Positions 1 to 5,760 of a stretch of DNA of 5,760 nucleotides are shown here, piece by piece. The notes below the pieces were generated by a model. The model made no database searches, was not told where the DNA came from, and saw nothing but the letters and a program-made list of their open reading frames with translations. Every line of letters begins with the position of its first letter. Within the stretch, counting starts at the first letter, position 1. The DNA is from Ignavibacteriota bacterium (lineage in GTDB: Bacteria > Bacteroidota > Ignavibacteria > Tepidaquicellales > Tepidaquicellaceae): assembly GCA_003158365.1 (NCBI GenBank), contig PMIW01000245.1, positions 11,081 to 16,840 on the forward strand, in the 5' to 3' direction. A program made the translations under genes and the position numbers.

Positions 1-2374
1 TGCTCGAATTCATCGCTTCATTCAATCCGTCCGTGTAAAATATGAATAAATTACCTTCACTTATCTTTAATGAAGTTTCCTCGAGATTCGGCTCGAAGAA
101 TTTTCCTTTTTCCAGTCCAAGTCCGAGTCCGTTGTTCTTTAAAATTTCTATTGTTCCGTTTTTTGAAAAAAGTACCGGGTTATGCCCTGCACGTGAAATT
201 TTCACTGTCATGTTTTCAAGGTCAAAAAGCGCAATTACCATAGTAACAAAAGATTTCCTGTCAATTTGTTCGTATATCTGCCTGTTCACTTCAATAAGAA
301 TATCTTTCGGACTTTCGAACATCTGCGTTGCAAACTGAATCATAGCCTGAACTTTCGACATATAAAGCGCTGCGGGAATACCTTTTCCGGATACATCGGC
401 AATAACAAGTATCAGCTTTTTATCGCTGAGTTTTATAAGGTCATAGTAGTCGCCGCCGATTATTTTAGCGGGTTCGGAGTATCCCGTAATATCGAGTTTG
501 TCTATGTGGAAATCATGCTTTGGCAGTAGTCCTATTTGTATACCTTTTGCAATCTTAAGCTCTTCTTCTATTTTTTGCTTGTCAATTTCTTCTATTCTTA
601 GTTTAGAGTTTTCGAAACATATAGCACTCTGCATGGCAAGGGTCGAAAGCAAATCTATATCCTCATCGGAGTATGCTTTACCCGATGGTTTTGGACCGAA
701 ATTAAGAGCGCCGATTAATTTATTCTTTAATAAAATAGGAATCGAGAGGGAAATATGATTATCGAGAATTATTTTTTGTTCATCAGCGGTTAAATTATAT
801 TCACTCAGGTTTCCCTCATTAAGCTGTGCGGGAATTCTTTGTTTTATAAAAAGTTTATATATTGCCGGGTCTCTAAAGTTATCATATGTTTTGAAATTAT
901 TGCATAAACTTACATTATCAAGCATATCATAATAATATTTGTCATTAAGCCAAAGATTAATTTCTTTTATTTCCATTGTATTCTTCACGGAATCACAGAT
1001 TTTATCCAGCAGTTCATTTATATTTGTTATGTAAGAAATCTCCTGTGAGAATGCAAGTAAAGACTTCCTGTAATTGTATCTCTCCCTGTAAAATTGTTTG
1101 TCCACAAATTCTTTTGCTCTTTTATTTACATAATCGAATGTGAAAGTAAAAAGCAGAATGAACCCGATTGTCACAAACTGGCTTCTACCCTGAATATACC
1201 CTTTCAGGAAGTTATCAAGCCCGTAAATTACTATAAAATAAAGCCCGATAATAATTACAGTTACTATTCCAAAGATAAGTCCTTTCTTCACAACAAATTC
1301 TGTATCCAGAATCCTGTATTTAAAAATAGAAAAACCAAATGATACCGGAATTGCAAGGACTAATACACATGGAATCATTAGATACGGGTCAACAAGAAAA
1401 TCAGGCTTTTGTTTAAGTGATAAAATCATATTATATACAATTCCCAATAATCCTATAAAAAAACCGTAACTGATAATTCTTAATGATTTTCTTAATGTTT
1501 CATCTTTTACTTTTTTATAAGAACGTGTAAACAATACTATACCAATTAAAATGTAAAAAAGAAGCTGAACTAAGAAAATTGAATGATTCAGGCTTACGGC
1601 ATTTCCCGTTAATACTGAATTGAAAAAGAGAAAAACAACGGGATTTAAAAAGGAAACTACGTATGCAGCAATGACAACTAATTTTCTATACCGAAAATTA
1701 TATCTAACCGGAAAAGTCAAAAGGAAATGAAGAAGAAGCGGTGTAAAGAGTACAAGCGAAATTACATATAGTAAATAAAAGAATATGTATATAATTTTTC
1801 CGACTCCCAGAGAATCTATGTTTTCTAAGTAACCAAAAGGATTGGTATTTGAAATTAGGCCTATCGATGCCGAGCAGCCGAGGAAAAAGAAAAGCTTTGA
1901 TGTTAACTCCTTTGGTTTTGAATAACCCACCATCAGACCTACACAAAGAAATCCGAATCCGAGTAACCAGGTTATAAGAAAAAGAATATTGAAAAATTTA
2001 TAGACCCATATATTGACATTGTACACCGCACCGTTTCTGATTATTGTATAGGTTATTATCTCATTTCTGAATTTATTAAGAATTGACATAGCTTCACTTG
2101 TGCCTTTGAATGTATGCCCGTTTATTGCAATCAGAATATCTTTATCCTTTAAACCCGCTTCTTCCGAAACTCCTCCCGGAATTATCTGCGAAATGTATAA
2201 TGCACTATCCTTCGGATTATTCGGATTTAGAGTTTCCCATAAACAGTCATCAGTGGTCATCTTCCTGTCAATTACATTATTATAAAATGACAAAAAGCTC
2301 AATACTAAAAAAATCGAGGCTATCACTATGAAAATAAACCTTAACCTGTTTTCTGTAAATTTATTGAATTTCAT
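1..2374 (-). CDS. Membrane-bound PDZ-GAF-SpoIIE-type PP2C phosphatase, second of a tandem pair (3' end missing)
   Basis: The reading frame is open from ATG at 2374 to the left edge: 791 codons with no stop. The protein likely dephosphorylates a phosphoserine/threonine protein, by family knowledge usually a STAS anti-anti-sigma factor, at the inner face of the inner membrane. Seen in order: TM1 (about 11-31); a PDZ-like domain (about 55-122, with IIPGGVSEEAGLKDKDIL); nine further hydrophobic segments (about 127-415); a basic linker with FYRERYNYRKSLL (428-440); a GAF-like domain (about 445-590, with LIGALNFG); a coiled coil, IEEELKIAKGIQ (602-613); and the SpoIIE-type phosphatase. Acidic metal ligands are visible at GGDYYD (D642, D645), IADVSGKG (D660) and FYTDG (D782). 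The final Asp-Asp motif lies outside the window; the paralogue implies about 54 missing residues (total near 845). The start lies 7 nt after the stop of the upstream paralogue, so the two are very probably co-transcribed. The MKF start matches the paralogue. Confidence 0.93.
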   Translation of the reverse strand, partial: MKFNKFTENRLRFIFIVIASIFLVLSFLSFYNNVIDRKMTTDDCLWETLNPNNPKDSALYISQIIPGGVSEEAGLKDKDILIAINGHTFKGTSEAMSILNKFRNEIITYTIIRNGAVYNVNIWVYKFFNILFLITWLLGFGFLCVGLMVGYSKPKELTSKLFFFLGCSASIGLISNTNPFGYLENIDSLGVGKIIYIFFYLLYVISLVLFTPLLLHFLLTFPVRYNFRYRKLVVIAAYVVSFLNPVVFLFFNSVLTGNAVSLNHSIFLVQLLFYILIGIVLFTRSYKKVKDETLRKSLRIISYGFFIGLLGIVYNMILSLKQKPDFLVDPYLMIPCVLVLAIPVSFGFSIFKYRILDTEFVVKKGLIFGIVTVIIIGLYFIVIYGLDNFLKGYIQGRSQFVTIGFILLFTFTFDYVNKRAKEFVDKQFYRERYNYRKSLLAFSQEISYITNINELLDKICDSVKNTMEIKEINLWLNDKYYYDMLDNVSLCNNFKTYDNFRDPAIYKLFIKQRIPAQLNEGNLSEYNLTADEQKIILDNHISLSIPILLKNKLIGALNFGPKPSGKAYSDEDIDLLSTLAMQSAICFENSKLRIEEIDKQKIEEELKIAKGIQIGLLPKHDFHIDKLDITGYSEPAKIIGGDYYDLIKLSDKKLILVIADVSGKGIPAALYMSKVQAMIQFATQMFESPKDILIEVNRQIYEQIDRKSFVTMVIALFDLENMTVKISRAGHNPVLFSKNGTIEILKNNGLGLGLEKGKFFEPNLEETSLKISEGNLFIFYTDGLNEAMNSS

Positions 2375-2381
2375 TTTATTT
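2375..2381 (-). other. 7-nt intercistronic gap between the paired phosphatase genes
   Basis: Between TAG (2384-2382) and the next ATG (2374-2372) there are only 7 nt, reading AAATAAA on the coding strand. There is no room for a promoter and no Shine-Dalgarno sequence within or just before the gap. The second phosphatase is thus most likely made by reinitiation or translational coupling from the same mRNA, implying similar expression of the two proteins. Confidence 0.6.
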
Positions 2382-4895
2382 CTATATTATTTTTATTGTT
2401 ACAATAGAAATGTCATCGTTTTGTTCTGCATTACCCCTGTGTTCTTTTATCTCTTCTATTAATTCATTCTGAATAGTTTTCGAATCTTCATTTATATTTT
2501 TTGTAATACTGCTAATAACCCTGTTTAATCCGAATTCCTCTTTAACGCTATTCATTGCCTCATCCAGACCGTCAGTATAAAAGACAAAAACATCATTTTT
2601 AAGCAAATCAATTTCGATTTCTTCCAGATTTTCGTTGAATACCGATTCATTATCCAGCCCGAGTCCGATTCCTTTACTTCGCAGTATTTTATATGAATCA
2701 TTTCTGAAAAGAAGCACAGGGTTATGGCCTGCACGGGCAAGTTTCATTTTATGTTTGCTGAAATCAAAGAGTGCCAGGTTTGTGGTCACAAAAAAGTTCT
2801 TCTCCAGCTTTTTATAAATCTGTTTATTTACTTCGCAAAGAATGCTCTTTGGGGTTTTGAAAAGCTTAGAAGCGAAACGAATCAGTGCCTGAAGTTTCGT
2901 CATGTACAGCGCTGCCGGAACTCCTTTCCCCGATACATCCGCAATTGTAATCAGCAGGTTATTGTCGTCAAGCCTTATATAATCAAAGAAATCGCCGCCG
3001 ACTTCCTTTGCGGGCTCTGTTATTCCTGAAATATCCAGACTTTTTAATGCTATACCGTCCTTAGGTAATAATGCTCTCTGAATATTCTTTGCAATCTTTA
3101 ATTCTTCCTCGATTTTTCGTTTCTTCGATTCGTTGATTTTCAGTCTTGAGTTTTCAAAAATAATCGAAGTCTGTAATGCAATTGTTTTCAGAAGGTCGAT
3201 ATCTTCATCGGAGTAAGGTGAATCGAAAGGTTTCCTGCCGAAATTAATTGCACCTATCAACCTGCTTTTTATTGCTATAGGAATAGACAGGACAATGCCT
3301 TCCTTTTTTATGAATTCTTTATGCTCCTGAGGAATTTTCATCTCGCTTAAATCCGCATTATACAAAAACTTTTGCTCGAAATCAGTTTCATAAATTGATT
3401 TAAAAATCGTATCCCTTAATTTGTATATGTCGCTGCTGCTCTTAGCCTTAATTTTGTAATGGAACTGAATCAGGTTTACGAATTCCTCATCTATAATCCA
3501 GAACTTGACGATTGATACACCCATGGTTTCTCTTATGGCAAAATTTACTTTCTCAATAACATCCCTGATATTATTGATGAACGGAAGTTCTTCCGAAAAT
3601 TTCAGGAGAGATTTCCTGTAATTGTATCTCTTTCTGTAAAATCTTTTATCGACAAAATTATTCGCCCATTTATTAACATAATCGAAAGTAAATATAATTA
3701 TTACTATCGAAGCGACTGTCAGGAATGTTTTATTTCCTGTATACTGGGTAAGAATCTTATCCATCACATAAAGCAGAGAGAAATATACAATCGTGATGAA
3801 AAGTGTAAGTATTACGAGTACTATTATTTTCTTTACGATAATTTCCGTATCGAGAATTTTGTATTTGAATATTGAATATGCAAATGAAAAGGGCAGCGCC
3901 AGTACAAGAACTGCAGGTATCCTGTATACAGGATTAAAATCTATTCCTCCTTTTGAGACTAATTGCAGGAAAATAAAAAAATAATAAATCATGCCGATGC
4001 TTCCGATTAAAAACCCGTACAAGACCACTTTCAGAGGTTTTTTCAATTTAATATCCGATATTTCTCTGTAAGATTTAATAAATAAGATTACTCCCATTAA
4101 TAAAAGTAATAACGGGGAATAATTTATAAATTCGGAGAAAATATTTAAAAAAGTATTCTCCGGATGAATTTCAGTTATACCGAGTAAAACATTAATAACT
4201 ATAATGTAAAAATAGACCAGAAATATTTTTAATTTTCTGGATTTAAAATCATATTTTATAGGGTAAATTGTAAAGAAATGAAAAAACACCGGATAGAATA
4301 AAAACATTCCGGCAACAAAACTATAATGAAATATGTTACTGAATCCGGTGTAATGCCAGACTCCGCCATAGGTAAGGAATCCGAGTGATGCTGTGCAGCC
4401 GAGAATAAAAAATATCTGGGCTGTAAGTTCTTTGGGTCTTGAATAACCTACAAGGAATCCGTTAACCAAAAATACAAAACCAAGCGAAAAAAATATAAAA
4501 AACACAAGATGGAAATATTTGTAAACATAAACCTCAGTATCGAACAGTATATTATTTCTTTCAATTGTATAGATCGCAGGTATATATTCAGGCACATGAC
4601 TTATGGAATTGTTGAATTCAAGTATATTATGAACAGGTTTATGATTTACTTCTGTTATTATATCGCCTGCCTGTAAACCTGCTTTATATGCCGGACTTCC
4701 CGGTGATACAAAATTAATTAATAATTTATTGTCACTTTCGGCTTTTAAAAAGTCTTTAGTGCTTCCGTCAAGCGTCAGTTTCTGGCTTACCGCGGCTCTG
4801 AAGAAAGGAATCCCTGTAATAATCAGGCAATAGACTGTAATGATTACATAAATTAATCTGATTGAACTGTCCGAATATTTATATAAAAATTTCAA
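2382..4895 (-). CDS. Membrane-bound PDZ-GAF-SpoIIE-type PP2C phosphatase, first of a tandem pair
   Basis: Complete 837-residue protein. Seen in order: TM1 (about 11-33); a PDZ-like domain (about 55-122, with SPGSPAYKAGLQAGDII); nine more TM segments (about 128-150, 158-177, 188-212, 222-241, 258-274, 288-313, 324-343, 357-378, 389-405); a basic linker, FYRKRYNYRKSLL (419-431); a GAF-like domain (about 440-582); a coiled coil, KIEEELKIAKNIQ (594-606); and the SpoIIE/RsbU PP2C domain (about 608-837). All expected metal-binding acids are present: GGDFFD (D635, D638), ADVSGKG (D653), YTDG (D775) and NDDIS (D827, D828), so it should be catalytically competent. Basic residues sit in alternate loops, which places the N-terminus inside, the PDZ in the periplasm and the phosphatase in the cytoplasm. 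There is no kinase domain. Family role: removing phosphate from a STAS anti-anti-sigma protein in a partner-switching cascade; the actual substrate is not visible. The start is TTG: an in-frame TAA lies at 4920-4922, and no in-frame ATG occurs before residue 197. Stop TAG at 2382-2384. Confidence 0.95.
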   Translation of the reverse strand: MKFLYKYSDSSIRLIYVIITVYCLIITGIPFFRAAVSQKLTLDGSTKDFLKAESDNKLLINFVSPGSPAYKAGLQAGDIITEVNHKPVHNILEFNNSISHVPEYIPAIYTIERNNILFDTEVYVYKYFHLVFFIFFSLGFVFLVNGFLVGYSRPKELTAQIFFILGCTASLGFLTYGGVWHYTGFSNIFHYSFVAGMFLFYPVFFHFFTIYPIKYDFKSRKLKIFLVYFYIIVINVLLGITEIHPENTFLNIFSEFINYSPLLLLLMGVILFIKSYREISDIKLKKPLKVVLYGFLIGSIGMIYYFFIFLQLVSKGGIDFNPVYRIPAVLVLALPFSFAYSIFKYKILDTEIIVKKIIVLVILTLFITIVYFSLLYVMDKILTQYTGNKTFLTVASIVIIIFTFDYVNKWANNFVDKRFYRKRYNYRKSLLKFSEELPFINNIRDVIEKVNFAIRETMGVSIVKFWIIDEEFVNLIQFHYKIKAKSSSDIYKLRDTIFKSIYETDFEQKFLYNADLSEMKIPQEHKEFIKKEGIVLSIPIAIKSRLIGAINFGRKPFDSPYSDEDIDLLKTIALQTSIIFENSRLKINESKKRKIEEELKIAKNIQRALLPKDGIALKSLDISGITEPAKEVGGDFFDYIRLDDNNLLITIADVSGKGVPAALYMTKLQALIRFASKLFKTPKSILCEVNKQIYKKLEKNFFVTTNLALFDFSKHKMKLARAGHNPVLLFRNDSYKILRSKGIGLGLDNESVFNENLEEIEIDLLKNDVFVFYTDGLDEAMNSVKEEFGLNRVISSITKNINEDSKTIQNELIEEIKEHRGNAEQNDDISIVTIKII

Positions 4896-4901
4896 TTTTA
4901 T

Positions 4902-4920
4902 AATAATTAGCCTAATTATT
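4902..4920. promoter_or_regulatory. Perfect 9+1+9 palindrome just upstream of the first phosphatase gene
   Basis: AATAATTAG, a single C, then CTAATTATT: the arms are exact reverse complements. It lies 6 nt before the TTG start at 4895, inside the 58-nt intergenic gap. The symmetry suits a dimeric DNA-binding protein. As RNA it could only form an 8-bp, all-A/T hairpin with a 3-nt loop, too weak for a convincing terminator, though it would lie in the ribosome-binding region. In such AT-rich DNA a short palindrome can arise by chance, but a perfect 19-mer with a central G/C core is uncommon. The operator role is inference. Confidence 0.4.
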
Positions 4921-4928
4921 TATACGGA

Positions 4929-4947
4929 ATAACTTAATTATAGTTAT
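4929..4947. promoter_or_regulatory. Second dyad symmetry in the intergenic gap, containing a TATAAT box
   Basis: The arms ATAACT and AGTTAT are separated by 7 nt. On the minus strand the interior reads TATAAT (4942 down to 4937), a match to a sigma-70-type -10 box, which would put a transcript start about 35-40 nt before the TTG start. The best -35 candidate, at 4966-4961 (TTATGA), is poor. The dyad could therefore overlap a weak internal promoter for the phosphatase pair, or be a chance AT-rich pattern. The gap may equally be read through from the upstream barrel gene. Confidence 0.22.
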
Positions 4948-4953
4948 GTATTA

Positions 4954-5760
4954 TCACAAATCATAACCGATTGAAAAGTAGAAAGTGTAGGGACCGAAAA
5001 CAAATGAATCTTTATCAATGCTTTTACTTAGTATAAAACTTTTGCCTGCAGAAAAACTCGCTTTGCCAATCGGGGTATCGAACAATGCAGAAAGACCTAT
5101 TCCATGTCTTAAATCTTTAAATCTAATATCTTCAGCATTCTCCCATATCTGTCCAAGGTCATATCTGACGGCAAAATATGTATCAAAAAATAATTTATAA
5201 GGTACTAATACCCTGTATTCGAGCGAAGTTGATAAAATCTGCCTTCCCCTTAATTCGTATTCAAGCATACCGTAAAATGAATTCTCGCCTCCAAGCGAAA
5301 ATTGCTCCATAAGAGGTGTGGTTTTATCTGCAAATCCGAAAACAAATTTCGGACGAATCGTATTGTTTCTTCCGAATGATATTGAATGCTCAAAATCAAA
5401 CATTAGTTTGGAATAAGAAATATTTGCGGATACTAATTTCTGCGATGTTTCATAGTAATAATTAATAATTGTACCTCTGGTCGGGAAGGGATATTTGTCC
5501 TGCGTATCAATCTTTCCTCCGACTTTAAGTTTTAGAGTTTTAAAATCCGATTCATTGGAAATAACTCCAGAAAGCACATCTCTTGATAATTTTTCATATG
5601 ACAGTTGCGAGTAAACAGTCCCGACACGCCCGACCTGTGTACCAAGTAAAAAACTCATTCCGTATCTTGTATCACGGTACTCTCCTAATTTAATTCTGTC
5701 GTAAGAATTAACATCGAATTGCTGCTGATAATTTGAAATATCATTGAATAAATAATACAA
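4954..5760 (-). CDS. Omp85-superfamily outer-membrane beta-barrel protein, C-terminal part (5' end missing)
   Basis: 268 codons are visible, ending at TGA (4954-4956). The frame is open to the right edge; its first codon there is TTG, which is probably an internal Leu rather than a start. Alternating hydrophobic/polar strands rich in Tyr, Phe and Gly run throughout. Landmarks (numbered from the edge): DTQDKYPFPTRGT (85-97), which resembles the 'D..d.p..P.rG' strand motif of BamA/D15-type barrels; FSLGGENSFYGMLEYELRGR (154-173), equivalent to the LGG...RGF/Y loop 6 region; RHGIGLSALFDTPIGKASFS (218-237), equivalent to the late 'G.G....TPiGp' strand; and a last strand, FYFSIGYDL. Expected location is the outer membrane. 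The missing N-terminus would decide between BamA or TamA (POTRA repeats, outer-membrane protein insertion) and a patatin-like phospholipase fused to such a barrel; the loop 6 wording makes the patatin type a real option. It is followed after 58 nt by the phosphatase pair on the same strand. Confidence 0.85.
   Translation of the reverse strand: MYYLFNDISNYQQQFDVNSYDRIKLGEYRDTRYGMSFLLGTQVGRVGTVYSQLSYEKLSRDVLSGVISNESDFKTLKLKVGGKIDTQDKYPFPTRGTIINYYYETSQKLVSANISYSKLMFDFEHSISFGRNNTIRPKFVFGFADKTTPLMEQFSLGGENSFYGMLEYELRGRQILSTSLEYRVLVPYKLFFDTYFAVRYDLGQIWENAEDIRFKDLRHGIGLSALFDTPIGKASFSAGKSFILSKSIDKDSFVFGPYTFYFSIGYDL

Noticed and set aside
42..758. Plus-strand open frames of 86-98 codons near the left edge, and similar ones at 1094-1342, 2100-2331, 2635-3029, 3793-3984 and 5018-5200
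   Set aside because: All lie antisense to well-supported coding sequence with recognisable domains. Their translations show no family motif; they are shadows of the minus-strand genes.
1704..1946. Minus-strand 80-codon frame inside the downstream phosphatase
   Set aside because: It is out of frame with the continuous 791-codon phosphatase frame that covers the same bases with good TM segments; no frameshift is needed. The same applies to the frame at 2552-2740.
2382..4895. Histidine kinase, suggested by the membrane module plus GAF
   Set aside because: No H-box, N, G1 or G2 motifs. The C-terminal domain carries the full set of SpoIIE/PP2C acidic motifs instead.
4896..4953. Rho-independent terminator between the barrel gene and the phosphatases
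   Set aside because: The dyads are nearly pure A/T with no GC-rich stem followed by a T-tract on the minus strand, so termination there is not supported.
4973..4980. Bacteroidota-type -7 promoter box (TAnnTTTG) on the minus strand
   Set aside because: TACTTTTC lacks the final G, lies within the barrel coding sequence and has no convincing -33 TTG partner; chance match in AT-rich DNA.
5758..5760. TTG at the right edge as the true start of the barrel gene
   Set aside because: It is simply the first codon in the window. The protein would lack a signal peptide and begin in mid-barrel, so the gene almost certainly continues to the right.

Overview
The window carries three genes, all on the minus strand, packed almost end to end: transcription runs from high to low coordinates. 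The DNA is AT-rich (roughly one third G+C by eye). No start has a clear Shine-Dalgarno sequence, and there is an Omp85-type outer-membrane barrel gene. This points to a Gram-negative, low-GC bacterium of the Bacteroidota/Ignavibacteriota/Chlorobi kind; that is an inference from style, not a proven taxonomic call.

Layout in transcription order. (1) 5760-4954: the C-terminal part of an Omp85-superfamily outer-membrane beta-barrel protein (BamA/TamA-like, or the barrel of a patatin-like phospholipase); its N-terminus lies beyond the right edge. (2) A 58-nt AT-rich gap (4896-4953) with two dyad symmetries, one a perfect 9+1+9 palindrome. (3) 4895-2382: a complete 837-residue membrane-bound SpoIIE/RsbU-type PP2C phosphatase, apparently starting at TTG. 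Its order is TM1, a periplasmic PDZ-like domain, nine more TM segments, a GAF-like domain, a short coiled coil and the phosphatase domain. (4) After only 7 nt, 2374-1: a paralogue with the same architecture, open through 791 codons and cut by the left edge about 54 residues before its expected end.

The two phosphatases are a tandem duplication. By hand count they share about 55% identity over 190 residues of coiled coil plus phosphatase, but only about a quarter in the PDZ region. The output is thus conserved while the presumed sensor has diverged. Proteins with this catalytic domain usually dephosphorylate a STAS-domain anti-anti-sigma protein and so control a partner-switching cascade. No STAS protein or anti-sigma kinase is present in the window, so the target is unknown. 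The neighbouring outer-membrane gene and the periplasmic PDZ suggest, weakly, an envelope signal as input.

I see no RNA genes, mobile elements, CRISPR, convincing terminator or long non-coding stretch.
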